The notes beneath the pieces are model-generated. The model did not search any database. It was not told the origin of the DNA and saw only the letters and a list, made by a program, of their open reading frames with translations. Positions 9,270-17,124 of a stretch of 64,000 bases of DNA are shown here, in pieces. Source of the DNA: Dyella sp. AtDHG13 (lineage in GTDB: Bacteria; Pseudomonadota; Gammaproteobacteria; Xanthomonadales; Rhodanobacteraceae); assembly GCF_003201105.1 (NCBI RefSeq), contig NZ_QICJ01000001.1, positions 434,001 through 498,000 on the forward strand. Direction: 5' to 3'. The number at the start of each line of letters is the position of its first letter. The first letter of the stretch is position 1. The position numbers and the translations under genes are program-made.

Positions 9270-10304
9270 GTGTTGATCTCAACCAAATCTTTGACCCGCA
9301 TCGGCACGGCTGCCGTGTTCGCGACGGCCTCGCTGTTCGCCATGGCCGCGCAGGCCACGGACATCACCGGCGCCGGCTCGAGCTTCGTGTACCCGGTTCT
9401 CTCCAAGTGGTCTGCCGGCTATGCCGAAAAGACCGGCAACAAGCTCAACTACCAGTCCGTCGGCTCGGGCGCCGGCGTGGCGCAGATCAAGGAAGGCACC
9501 ATCGACTTCGGCGCCACCGACGCACCGGTGAAGGCTGAAGACCTCGCGCAGTTCGGCCTGGGCCAGTTCCCGGTCGTGGTGGGCGGCATCGTGCCGGTGG
9601 TGAACATCCCGGGCGTGGAAGCGGGCCAGGTCAAGCTGGACGGCGCCACCCTCGCCGACATCTTCCTCGGCAAGATCACCATGTGGAACGATCCCAAGAT
9701 CGCTTCGCAGAACGCCGGCGTGAACCTGCCGGCCAGGAAGATCACCGTGGTGCATCGCTCGGACGGCTCGGGCACCTCGTTCAACTTCACCAACTACCTG
9801 TCCAAGGTCAGCCCGGAGTGGGCGTCCAAGGTCAAGTTCGGCACGGCCGTCGAGTGGCCGACCGGCGTGGGCGGCAAGGGCAACGAAGGCGTGTCGCAGT
9901 ACGTCAAGCAGATCACCGGCTCCATCGGCTACGTCGAGTACGCCTTTGCCGTGAAGAACAAGATCAGCTGGGTGGACCTGAAGAACGCCGCCGGCCAGGT
10001 CGTGGCCCCGAGCGCCGAAGCGTTCGCCGCCGCCGCCGCCACCGCCGACTGGGGCAGCGCCAAGGATTTCAACGTGATCATGACCAACGCCTCCGGTGCG
10101 CAGGCCTGGCCGATCACCGCGACCACCTGGGTGGTGATGTACAAGAAGCCGAAGAACGCCGAGCACACCAAGGTGGCCTTCGAGTTCTTCAAGTGGGCGC
10201 TCGAGAACGGCCAGAAGGACGCCGCCTCGCTGGACTACGTCGCCCTGCCGGACACGCTGGTCAAGAAGATCGAGGCCTACTGGGCTTCCGAATACAAGCA
10301 CTGA
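9270..10304 (+). CDS. pstS: Phosphate ABC transporter substrate-binding protein PstS
   Basis: The periplasmic phosphate receptor of the high-affinity Pst system (344 residues). A signal peptide ends FAMAAQA-TD, and the mature protein starts with the PstS hallmark ITGAGSSFVYPVLSKW. Further conserved segments are GSGAGVAQIKEGTIDFGATDAP, VVHRSDGSGTSFNF, which forms part of the phosphate pocket, and the C-terminal FFKWALENGQK. The start is GTG at 9270 with a strong AAGGAG at 9259-9264. It is the first gene of pstS-pstC-pstA-pstB-phoU, and a Pho-box-like dyad lies upstream. Confidence 0.97.
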   Translation: MLISTKSLTRIGTAAVFATASLFAMAAQATDITGAGSSFVYPVLSKWSAGYAEKTGNKLNYQSVGSGAGVAQIKEGTIDFGATDAPVKAEDLAQFGLGQFPVVVGGIVPVVNIPGVEAGQVKLDGATLADIFLGKITMWNDPKIASQNAGVNLPARKITVVHRSDGSGTSFNFTNYLSKVSPEWASKVKFGTAVEWPTGVGGKGNEGVSQYVKQITGSIGYVEYAFAVKNKISWVDLKNAAGQVVAPSAEAFAAAAATADWGSAKDFNVIMTNASGAQAWPITATTWVVMYKKPKNAEHTKVAFEFFKWALENGQKDAASLDYVALPDTLVKKIEAYWASEYKH

Positions 10305-10315
10305 GAGGCACCCGT

Positions 10316-10402
10316 CTCGCCGGTCACGCAACAGCAACCGGCGAGGTTTAACCTCAAGGCTTGACCGCACGACAACGGCCGCCCGACTAACCTCGGGCGG
10401 CC
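10316..10402 (+). terminator. Hairpins between pstS and pstC (partial terminator)
   Basis: Two hairpins follow pstS: CTCGCCGGT/ACCGGCGAG (10316-10324 and 10337-10345), then a perfect 10-bp stem GGCCGCCCGA/TCGGGCGGCC (10377-10386 and 10393-10402) followed by TGTTGTTG. The T run is weak, so this probably lowers, rather than stops, transcription into pstC, or protects the pstS message. Confidence 0.6.
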
Positions 10403-10492
10403 TGTTGTTGAAAGGCGCCCGGAACCGGCGCATCTTCCATGAGCCGCGCGACTTGCAACCGCACGGCCTGAATGCCGAGGAATCCTCCGCAC

Positions 10493-11512
10493 ATGCAAGC
10501 GAATGTAGGCGCCGTCGCCGCCACCGTGCCCCAGCAGGAAGAGCGCGCACGCCGCGACGCGCGGCACGACCGCCTTTTCAGTGGGATCCTGATGGCCTGT
10601 GCCCTGCTGGTGCTGGCCTGCCTGCTCGGCGCCGCAGGCGCCACGCTCTGGGGCGGACGGCACGCGTTCGGCACGTTCGGCTGGCACTTCCTCTTCAGCT
10701 CCGCGTGGGACCCGGGTTCGGACACCTACGGCGCCCTGGTGCCGGTGTACGGCACCCTGATGACCTCGCTGATCGCCCTCGTCATCGCCGTGCCGATCAG
10801 CTTCGGCGTGGCGCTCTATCTTTCCGAAGTGGCACCGCCGTGGCTGCGCACGCCGGTGGCCTCGGCCATCGAACTGCTGGCCGGCATCCCTTCGATCATC
10901 TACGGCATGTGGGGCCTTTTCATCTTTGCGCCCTTCTTCGCCGATCACATCAAGCCGTGGCTGACCAATTACCTGGGCAACAAGCCTGACGACGGCAAGC
11001 TGTCGTGGGTGGCCCAGCACACCTTCCTGGGCAAGCTGTTCGGCAGCGACTATCCGTTCGGCGCCAGCATTCTCACCGCCGGCATCGTGCTGGCCGTGAT
11101 GATCATTCCGTTCATCTCCTCGGTGATGCGCGAAGTGTTCCAGACCGTGCCCTCGCGCCTGAAGGAGTCCGCATACGCGCTGGGCTCCAGCACCTGGGAA
11201 GTGTCGTGGGACATCGTGCTGCCCTACACTCGCTCGGCGGTGATCGGCGGCATCTTCCTCGGCCTTGGCCGTGCGCTGGGCGAAACGATGGCGGTGACCT
11301 TCGTGCTCGGCAACGCCATGCAGCTGTCGCCGTCGATCCTCGATCCGGGCGCGTCCATCGCCTCCACCATCGCCAACCAGTTCAGCGAGGCGGCCGGCCT
11401 GCAGAAGTCCACGCTGATGGCGCTGGCCTTCCTGCTGTTCGTGGTGACCTTCATCGTGCTGCTGATCGCCCGCTGGATGTTGCGCCAGCTCGCCCACAAG
11501 GAGGGCCGCTGA
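10493..11512 (+). CDS. pstC: Phosphate ABC transporter permease PstC
   Basis: One of the two membrane subunits of the Pst importer (339 residues from this start). About six hydrophobic helices are visible, the first at residues 26-50. The permease coupling loop is near EVFQTVPSRLKESAYALGSSTWEVSWDIVLPY, with the EAA-type motif facing PstB, and is followed by [17 protein letters not shown], typical of PstC. The ATG at 10493 is preferred because GAGGA lies upstream; an in-frame ATG at 10472 has no visible ribosome binding site. The stop overlaps the pstA start by one base (TGATG), so the two permeases are coupled. Confidence 0.95.
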   Translation: MQANVGAVAATVPQQEERARRDARHDRLFSGILMACALLVLACLLGAAGATLWGGRHAFGTFGWHFLFSSAWDPGSDTYGALVPVYGTLMTSLIALVIAVPISFGVALYLSEVAPPWLRTPVASAIELLAGIPSIIYGMWGLFIFAPFFADHIKPWLTNYLGNKPDDGKLSWVAQHTFLGKLFGSDYPFGASILTAGIVLAVMIIPFISSVMREVFQTVPSRLKESAYALGSSTWEVSWDIVLPYTRSAVIGGIFLGLGRALGETMAVTFVLGNAMQLSPSILDPGASIASTIANQFSEAAGLQKSTLMALAFLLFVVTFIVLLIARWMLRQLAHKEGR

Positions 11513-12387
11513 TGGCTTCCAGCTCGTTCCTCTATACCAAGCGCCGCATCAAGAACATCGTGGCGCTGACGCTCAGCGTGATCGCCACCCTGATCGGCCT
11601 GATCTTCCTGGCGTGGATCCTGTGGGAAACGCTGCGCCAGGGCGTCGGCACGCTCAAGCCGCAACTGTTCACCAAGATCACGGCCTACGGCGAACAGGGT
11701 GGCCTGGCCAATGCGATGGTAGGCAGCCTGATCGTGAACCTGATCGGCATCCTCATCGCCACGCCCATCGGCGTGCTGGCCGGCACGTGGCTGGCGGAAT
11801 ACGCCAACGGCACCAAGCTGGGCGAGTCGATCCGCTTCCTCAACGATATCCTGCTGTCGGCGCCGTCCATCGTGCTGGGCCTGTTCGTCTACACCATCGT
11901 GGTGCTGCCCACGACGTCGCTCACCAGCGGTTCCACCACGTTCTCCGGCTGGGCCGGCGGCGTGGCGCTGGCCTTGATCGCCCTGCCCGTGATCGTGCGC
12001 ACTTCGGACGAAATGCTGCGCCTGGTGCCCTCCACGCTGCGCGAGGCCTCGCTGTCGCTGGGCATCCCGCAGTGGAAGCTGACCACGCAGATCCTGATCC
12101 GCGCCGCGCGCTCGGGCATCATCACCGGCGTGCTGCTGGCACTGGCGCGCATCAGCGGCGAAACCGCGCCGCTGCTGTTCACGGCGTTCGGCAACAACTA
12201 CATGACCTTCAACCCGTCGGACAAGATGTCCAGCCTGCCGCAGATGATCTACCAGTACGCCAACGATCCAGGCGAAGGGCTGCATGCCATCGCATGGGCC
12301 GGCGCTTTCGTGCTGACCATGTTCGTGCTGTTGCTGAGCCTTGCTTCCCGTCTGGTCCTTTCCCGCTCCAAGGTGTCCCATGACTGA
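11512..12387 (+). CDS. pstA: Phosphate ABC transporter permease PstA
   Basis: The second membrane subunit of the Pst importer (291 residues). It shows an N-terminal helix ([22 protein letters not shown]), the PstA-typical [35 protein letters not shown], the EAA coupling loop at [27 protein letters not shown], and [20 protein letters not shown]. The start is the ATG overlapping the pstC stop; the frame is open further upstream inside pstC, but only this start gives the normal PstA N-terminus. The end overlaps pstB by eight bases. Confidence 0.95.
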   Translation: MASSSFLYTKRRIKNIVALTLSVIATLIGLIFLAWILWETLRQGVGTLKPQLFTKITAYGEQGGLANAMVGSLIVNLIGILIATPIGVLAGTWLAEYANGTKLGESIRFLNDILLSAPSIVLGLFVYTIVVLPTTSLTSGSTTFSGWAGGVALALIALPVIVRTSDEMLRLVPSTLREASLSLGIPQWKLTTQILIRAARSGIITGVLLALARISGETAPLLFTAFGNNYMTFNPSDKMSSLPQMIYQYANDPGEGLHAIAWAGAFVLTMFVLLLSLASRLVLSRSKVSHD

Positions 12388-13195
12388 GTCCGCCGCCGCC
12401 GGCATCCACCCGCAGTCCGCGGCCACGCCTGCCCCCATCGCGCCCACCAAGCTGAAGGTGCGCGACCTGCACTTCTACTACAACGGGTTCCATGCGCTGA
12501 AAGGCATCAATATGGATATCCCGGAGAAGAAGGTGACGGCCATCATCGGCCCGTCCGGCTGCGGCAAGTCCACCCTGCTGCGCATCTTCAACCGCATCTA
12601 CGCCATCTACCCCAAGCTGGAAGCCAAGGGCGAGATCGTGCTCGACGGCGAGAACATCCTCGACTCGAGCTACTCCATGAACCGCCTGCGCAGCAAGGTC
12701 GGCATGGTGTTCCAGAAGCCGGTGCCGTTCCCGATGACCATTTTCGAGAACGTGGCCTACGGCATCCGCCACCACGAGAAGCTCTCGCGCGCCGACATGG
12801 AGATCCGCGTCGAACAGGCGCTGCGCAGCGCCGCGCTGTGGGACGAGGTGAAGGACAAGCTCAAGCAGAGCGCGCTGGGCCTTTCCGGCGGCCAGCAGCA
12901 GCGCCTGTGCATTGCCCGCGGCATCGCGCTCAAGCCCGAAGTGCTGCTGCTCGACGAACCGACCTCGGCGCTGGACCCGATCGCCACCGGGCGCATCGAG
13001 CAGCTGGTGGAAGAACTCAAGAGCGAGTACACCATCGTCATCGTCACCCACAACATGCAGCAGGCGGCCCGTTGCTCGGACCTCACCGCCTTCATGTACC
13101 TGGGCGAGCTGATCGAATTCGACCGCACCGAGCAGATCTTCACCAAGCCCGGCAAGAAGCAGACCGAGGACTACATCACCGGCCGCTTCGGCTAA
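12380..13195 (+). CDS. pstB: Phosphate ABC transporter ATP-binding protein PstB
   Basis: The ATPase of the Pst importer (271 residues). After a 25-residue Ala/Pro-rich leader it has the family start [19 protein letters not shown], Walker [10 protein letters not shown] (about residues 58-66), the Q-loop [18 protein letters not shown], the ABC signature [16 protein letters not shown], Walker [13 protein letters not shown] and the H-loop [13 protein letters not shown]. The start at 12380 overlaps the end of pstA. It powers phosphate import through PstC/PstA and, in known systems, passes the phosphate signal to PhoR with PhoU. Confidence 0.97.
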   Translation: MTESAAAGIHPQSAATPAPIAPTKLKVRDLHFYYNGFHALKGINMDIPEKKVTAIIGPSGCGKSTLLRIFNRIYAIYPKLEAKGEIVLDGENILDSSYSMNRLRSKVGMVFQKPVPFPMTIFENVAYGIRHHEKLSRADMEIRVEQALRSAALWDEVKDKLKQSALGLSGGQQQRLCIARGIALKPEVLLLDEPTSALDPIATGRIEQLVEELKSEYTIVIVTHNMQQAARCSDLTAFMYLGELIEFDRTEQIFTKPGKKQTEDYITGRFG

Positions 13196-13205
13196 CCATG
13201 CGATT

Positions 13206-13228
13206 CCCTCTCCCCTCTGGGGAGAGGG
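13206..13228. repeat. REP-like hairpin between pstB and phoU
   Basis: A perfect 10-bp stem (CCCTCTCCCC, 13206-13215, with GGGGAGAGGG, 13219-13228) and a 3-base loop, followed by GCTAGGGTGAGGGG. This wording is common as an intergenic repeat in proteobacterial genomes. It lies within an operon, so it more likely affects message stability than termination. Confidence 0.7.
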
Positions 13229-13279
13229 CTAGGGTGAGGGGCCACGCCGCCTCATTCTCCACTGATAGGGAATACCCCA

Positions 13280-14011
13280 ATGAGCGGCAGCAGCAAAGAA
13301 CACATCATCAAGAGCTATGACGACGAGCTGGCCCGCCTCACCGGCGAAATCGTCCGCATGGGCGAGCTCGCGGTGAGCCAGCTGGAAGCGGCCATCGACG
13401 TGATCGATCGCCGCGACGAGCGCGCCGCGCAGCACGTGGTCAGCAACGACGACGCCATCGACCTGCTCGAGCAGGAGATCAGCCACGACGTGGTGCGCCT
13501 GCTCGCGCTGCGCGCGCCGATTGCCGGCGACCTGCGCAACGTGTTCGCCGCGCTGCGCATCGCCGCCGACATCGAACGCATCGGCGACTACGCCGCCAAT
13601 GTGGCCAAGCGCTCCATTCCGCTGTCGATGGTGGCGCCCATCGCACCGACCAACGGCCTGGGCTACCTGGCCGAACTGGCCGCAAAGGAAGTGCGCGACG
13701 TGCTGATGGCCTATCGCGACCGCGATGCCGAGCGCGCCTACCAGGTGTGGAAGGACGATGCGGACCTGGACGAAGCCTACACCGGCTACTTCCGCCAGCT
13801 GCTCACCTACATGATGGAAGACCCGCGCAACATCACGCCCTGCACGCACCTGCTGTTCATGGCGAAGAACATCGAGCGCATCGGCGACCACGCCACCAAC
13901 ATCGCCGAGAGCATCTGGTATCAGGTGAACGGCGAACCGCTCACGGCGCAGCGCGCCAAGCGCGACTTCACCTCCAATCCCGAGCCGACCAAGCTGGGCC
14001 ACAAGGACTGA
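13280..14011 (+). CDS. phoU: Phosphate signalling complex protein PhoU
   Basis: A 243-residue cytoplasmic protein that, in known systems, links the Pst importer to the PhoR sensor and represses the Pho regulon when phosphate is plentiful. It is made of two similar three-helix bundles, each with the PhoU metal-binding signature: RNVFAALRIAADIERIGDYAANVAKR in the first and CTHLLFMAKNIERIGDHATNIAE in the second (E/D-x-x-R-x-x-D). It is the last gene of the pst operon, separated from pstB by a REP-like hairpin. phoB and phoR are not in this window. Confidence 0.97.
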   Translation: MSGSSKEHIIKSYDDELARLTGEIVRMGELAVSQLEAAIDVIDRRDERAAQHVVSNDDAIDLLEQEISHDVVRLLALRAPIAGDLRNVFAALRIAADIERIGDYAANVAKRSIPLSMVAPIAPTNGLGYLAELAAKEVRDVLMAYRDRDAERAYQVWKDDADLDEAYTGYFRQLLTYMMEDPRNITPCTHLLFMAKNIERIGDHATNIAESIWYQVNGEPLTAQRAKRDFTSNPEPTKLGHKD

Positions 14012-14016
14012 ACTCG

Positions 14017-14049
14017 AAAGGCCGCGCTCATCGAGCGGGGCCTTTCCAA
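14017..14049 (+). terminator. Terminator of the pst-phoU operon
   Basis: AAAGGCC (14017-14023) pairs with GGCCTTT (14039-14045), with an inner CGCTC/GAGCG stem, six bases after the phoU stop. Confidence 0.85.
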
Positions 14050-14080
14050 AATCCAGGCCATCGTCAGGGATGAACCGACA

Positions 14081-15232
14081 TCACGGCAGGATCTGCGGCG
14101 GATTGAGTTCCAGGTACGCCTTGCCGGTCACCGGCACGCCGTTAATCGCACCGCTCACCGTGGAATCGCCTTCCCAATAGTAGGTATTGGGAACGCCTGC
14201 CGTGCTCGCCAATCGCTGCACGACGCCACCGGTCAGGCCGGCAAAGGTGGCCATTTCCTGGTCTTGAATCAGTGCCGTCACGGTCACCTGGCCGCCCGGC
14301 AGTTTGAGGATCTGCTGGGTGTGGTAGACGAGCCCGCTCCTGGGGCTGGTCCAGCTCACGCCGGTCGACTGATCGTCGATGTCGCTGGGGCTGATCGCGC
14401 TGTAGCTGCCGTCGGCCGCGATAGCGGTCCCGTAGGTCTGCGTGGTATTGCCGCTGGCGTCCTTGAGTACCGAGACGTCGAATTTGCGGCCATCGGACAA
14501 CTCGATGGCATACCAGTCCCATCCGGTTGGCGTCGTGGCGGAGAAGGCGGCGCCCCATTCGTGATCGAACCAGGCCGTGCCCGTGACGGGTATGACCAGG
14601 CCGTGATCGATTACGGTGCCCGACGCACTCAGGCTGGGAAACGAGTAGTAGTTGAGCGCGCCCGTCGTCGTGGGCGGCATGATGCCGCCATTGCCGTGCC
14701 AGACCACGCCATAGCTGCTCGGCTGCACGTTCAATTGCGCCTGGTAGTGCAGCGTGTACATCCCGGCAGCCATCGAACCGGAGCCATTGCGGGCGTTGGC
14801 GTTCCAGTCGTCTATCTGGATGTTGTAACCGCCACCGGGTGGGAGAATATCCGGCTGGATGGAAACCCGCGCATCGTTCTCGTGCACGCCGCGATTCAGA
14901 TCGGTGATCGCGAAGTTGCCGATATACCCCGAACTCAGCGGATAGGCGCCCAGGCCCAAGCGGAAATCGGTGACCTGAAATCCGTAATTATGCGTAACAC
15001 CGAAAATATCCTTGCCGGTCAGATGCCCCGTGTAATACCACCACTCGATGGTTGCGTTGTGCGGAGATTCGTCGGCTGGGATGGAGAAATACGGCGACGT
15101 CGATTGCGCATACACCGAACCACTGAAACCCAGGCCGAGGCCAAGGCACAAGCTTGCGGCACGATGCAGCCGGCGCCGAATATGGATGGCCGTAACCGGC
15201 CCGAAGCACCTGCATGGCAGTGAGGAAATCAT
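14081..15232 (-). CDS. Secreted lipocalin-like protein of the CrtC/AttH family
   Basis: A 383-residue exported protein. A twin-Arg-rich N-region (RRRLHRAAS) leads a hydrophobic segment ending SVYAQ. The mature part begins with the family signature ADESPHNATIEWWYYTGHLTG and carries the second-domain signature TGTAWFDHEWG...GWDWYAIELSDGR. These two blocks define the CrtC/AttH lipocalin-like family (carotenoid 1,2-hydratase and the attachment protein AttH). No carotenoid genes lie nearby, so a carotenoid role is unlikely and the substrate is unknown; a lipid or polyketide is possible. GGAGGT six bases upstream supports the ATG at 15232. It is transcribed alone, towards the pst operon. Confidence 0.85.
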   Translation of the reverse strand: MISSLPCRCFGPVTAIHIRRRLHRAASLCLGLGLGFSGSVYAQSTSPYFSIPADESPHNATIEWWYYTGHLTGKDIFGVTHNYGFQVTDFRLGLGAYPLSSGYIGNFAITDLNRGVHENDARVSIQPDILPPGGGYNIQIDDWNANARNGSGSMAAGMYTLHYQAQLNVQPSSYGVVWHGNGGIMPPTTTGALNYYSFPSLSASGTVIDHGLVIPVTGTAWFDHEWGAAFSATTPTGWDWYAIELSDGRKFDVSVLKDASGNTTQTYGTAIAADGSYSAISPSDIDDQSTGVSWTSPRSGLVYHTQQILKLPGGQVTVTALIQDQEMATFAGLTGGVVQRLASTAGVPNTYYWEGDSTVSGAINGVPVTGKAYLELNPPQILP

Positions 15233-15640
15233 TAGCGCACCTCCACGGATGGGAAGGAATTCCCCCTTAAAGAACCATTCCGCTGCTGGCTCAGCGCATC
15301 AGGTCGCGGCCCCTTACAGGAAGGCCTGCGAGCACATCCAACATGGCACGAGCGACACTACGCCAGGCGACGGGCGAAGTCGGCAGTCAACGACCCACAT
15401 GATTAGCCCCAACGAGTACGCGTGACGTGCGCACGGCGAACCCGGGCGGCAACTTATGCGCCCGCGCTCGTGAGTCGACTGTGAAAGCGATGCGCCAGCG
15501 TTAAAGGCACCACACCTTGTGCATGCCGCATCGTGCGCGCCACGCGCATCACCGCAAACATCGAGTGCGTCGACAGGCGACAAATGGATCAGAGAAGATC
15601 ACGCAGGAGCGCACATGGCGCTCCTGCGGAAAGCCTTGGG
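15233..15640. other. Intergenic stretch without a supported gene
   Basis: About 400 bases between two minus-strand genes. It holds the promoter region of the CrtC/AttH-like gene and, at 15603-15627, a 9-bp inverted repeat (GCAGGAGCG/CGCTCCTGC) just after sugE that may end its transcript, though it lacks a T run. Short open frames here have no family features or ribosome binding sites. Confidence 0.6.
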
Positions 15641-15964
15641 CTAGTGAGCACCGCCAGTCAACTTCAGTCCCACCATGCCAAGCACCACCAGCCCCACACA
15701 GGCCAGCCGCAATGGCGAGGCCGAATCCCCGAACAACACGATGCCGAGAATCACGGCACCCACCGCGCCGATACCAGTCCAGATCGCATAGGCGGTGCCG
15801 ATGGGCAGCGTCTTCACCGCCATCGCCAGCAGCACGACGCTCGCCGTCATCGCGGTGCCCGTGACCACGCTGGGCCAAAGGCGGGTGAAACCTTCGGTGT
15901 ATTTCAGGCCCACCGCCCACACGATTTCGAGCAGGCCGGCGAGTACGAGATAGATCCAGGGCAT
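15641..15964 (-). CDS. sugE: SMR-family guanidinium exporter SugE/Gdx
   Basis: A 107-residue small multidrug resistance protein with four helices. The first carries the essential Glu: [22 protein letters not shown], with Glu near residue 13. The segment [24 protein letters not shown] matches the SugE/Gdx subgroup rather than EmrE. Gdx proteins are dual-topology dimers that export guanidinium in exchange for protons. That assignment is supported by the guanidine-II riboswitch-like structure directly upstream. The ribosome binding site AGAGGAG lies just after the second riboswitch hairpin. The gene is monocistronic. Confidence 0.92.
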   Translation of the reverse strand: MPWIYLVLAGLLEIVWAVGLKYTEGFTRLWPSVVTGTAMTASVVLLAMAVKTLPIGTAYAIWTGIGAVGAVILGIVLFGDSASPLRLACVGLVVLGMVGLKLTGGAH

Positions 15965-15985
15965 GTTGCGCTCCTCTGGAGGAAG

Positions 15986-16035
15986 AGCAGGGTCGTCCCC
16001 GCTGGAAGAAACAGGCTTGCGGGGTCGTCCCCGCA
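15986..16035 (-). promoter_or_regulatory. Guanidine-II (mini-ykkC) riboswitch upstream of sugE
   Basis: On the minus strand two hairpins, each with loop ACGA, stand in tandem. The first is GCGGGG-ACGA-CCCCGC (16018-16035 with flanking T/A pair); a 14-base linker follows, then AGCGGGG-ACGA-CCCTGCT (15986-16003). Two short GC stems with ACGR loops just before the ribosome binding site are the whole consensus of the mini-ykkC motif, which binds guanidinium and exposes the binding site for translation. The gene downstream is a guanidinium exporter, the expected target. A third hairpin, CCGGCTCC/GGAGCCGG (16038-16058), lies upstream and is not part of the motif. Confidence 0.93.
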
Positions 16036-16093
16036 GACCGGCTCCATTGCGGAGCCGGATTTACCATTCTACGGATCCTGCCTGAATACCGCG

Positions 16094-16381
16094 TCAGGAC
16101 GAGATCTTGCTGCCCAGTTCGCGTGCCTCACGGCGCGCGCGAGTCGAGTGCACGATGCCGTACACGCCGATGACGATCCACGCCACCTGCATCAGGAAGG
16201 CGGGCCAGTTCATCGCGGTGCCGAACACCAGCGACAGGATCACGCCCAGCGCACCCAGCACGTTCATCAGCTGGTACACCAGCCCGTTGCCGTGCAGCTT
16301 GTGCGCCTGCAACAGCAGGAACGCCAGCAACACCAGGGCCACGCCGATATAGCCGGCCCAGTCATGCCAGAGGAAGGTCAT
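16094..16381 (-). CDS. Small membrane protein (CBU_0592-like)
   Basis: A 95-residue protein with three hydrophobic helices: YIGVALVLLAFLLLQ, LMNVLGALGVILSLVFG and FLMQVAWIVIGVYGIVHS, then a basic tail. The pattern (aromatic start, HKLHGNGLVYQLMNVLGAL) matches small CBU_0592-type membrane proteins of unknown function. Its start overlaps the stop of rlmB (ATGA), so it is co-translated with rlmB, and it is the last gene of that operon. Confidence 0.75.
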   Translation of the reverse strand: MTFLWHDWAGYIGVALVLLAFLLLQAHKLHGNGLVYQLMNVLGALGVILSLVFGTAMNWPAFLMQVAWIVIGVYGIVHSTRARREARELGSKISS

Positions 16382-17124
16382 CGCTTGTCACTCCTTTGTC
16401 GCAACGCTTCGAACAACACGATGCCCGTGGCCACGGACACGTTGAGGCTTTCCATCGCGCCGGGCATGGGGATCTTCGCCACGAAGTCGCAGGTTTCGCG
16501 CGTAAGGCGACGCATGCCCTCGCCTTCACTGCCCAACACCAGGGCCACAGGACCACGCATGTCGATGCCGTAGACGGAGTCGTCCGTATCGCCGGCCAGG
16601 CCGGTGATCCACACGCCGGCGTCCTTGAGCGTGCGCAGCGCGCGGGCAAGATTGGTCGCGGCGATGAGCGGCACGCGATCCGCCCCGCCGGCCGACGCAC
16701 GCCGCACCACCGGCGTGAGCCCCACGGCGCGGTCCTTGGGCACGATCACCATGGTCGCGCCCGCGGCTGCGGCGCTGCGCAGGCAGGCGCCCAGGTTGTG
16801 CGGATCGGTGACGCCGTCGAGCACCAGCACCAGCGCGCTCTGGCCGGCTGCTTCGAGCAGGCGTTCGATATCGTTCTCCGAACCCATCGGCGGCGCTTCG
16901 TAACGCGCCACCACGCCCTGGTGGCGCGCTTCGCCCGACACGCGATCCAGTTGCTCGCGCGGACGGTGATGCACGGGAATGTTCAACGCCTTGGCACGCG
17001 TGGCCAGCTCCTGCACGCGCGCATTGCGCTGGCCCTGTTCGACCAGCACCTCGCGCACGCGCGCCGCGTCATTGCTCAGCGCGCCTTCGACCGGGTTGAT
17101 CCCGACGATCCAACTGTCACTCAT
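16378..17124 (-). CDS. rlmB: 23S rRNA (guanosine-2'-O)-methyltransferase RlmB
   Basis: A SpoU/TrmH-family (SPOUT) methyltransferase of 248 residues that methylates G2251 in the peptidyl-transferase region of 23S rRNA. The N-terminal substrate-binding domain begins WIVGINPVEGAL. The SPOUT domain has motif 1 DGVTDPHNLGACLRSAAAAGAT with the conserved N and R, motif 2 ALVLGSEGEGMRRL, and motif 3 IPMPGAMESLNVSVATGIVLFE, which ties the trefoil knot and binds SAM. It overlaps the end of rnr (stop at 17121) and the next small gene. The rnr-rlmB pair is conserved in many gammaproteobacteria. Confidence 0.96.
   Translation of the reverse strand: MSDSWIVGINPVEGALSNDAARVREVLVEQGQRNARVQELATRAKALNIPVHHRPREQLDRVSGEARHQGVVARYEAPPMGSENDIERLLEAAGQSALVLVLDGVTDPHNLGACLRSAAAAGATMVIVPKDRAVGLTPVVRRASAGGADRVPLIAATNLARALRTLKDAGVWITGLAGDTDDSVYGIDMRGPVALVLGSEGEGMRRLTRETCDFVAKIPMPGAMESLNVSVATGIVLFEALRQRSDKR

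Noticed and set aside
15314-15583. An 89-codon minus-strand frame between sugE and the CrtC/AttH-like gene
   Set aside because: It is Cys/Arg-rich low-quality sequence with no ribosome binding site and overlaps no conserved block.
16038-16058. The CCGGCTCC/GGAGCCGG hairpin as a third riboswitch stem
   Set aside because: Its loop is ATTGC (GCAAT on the transcript), not ACGR, so it is not part of the mini-ykkC motif; it may be an unrelated leader hairpin.
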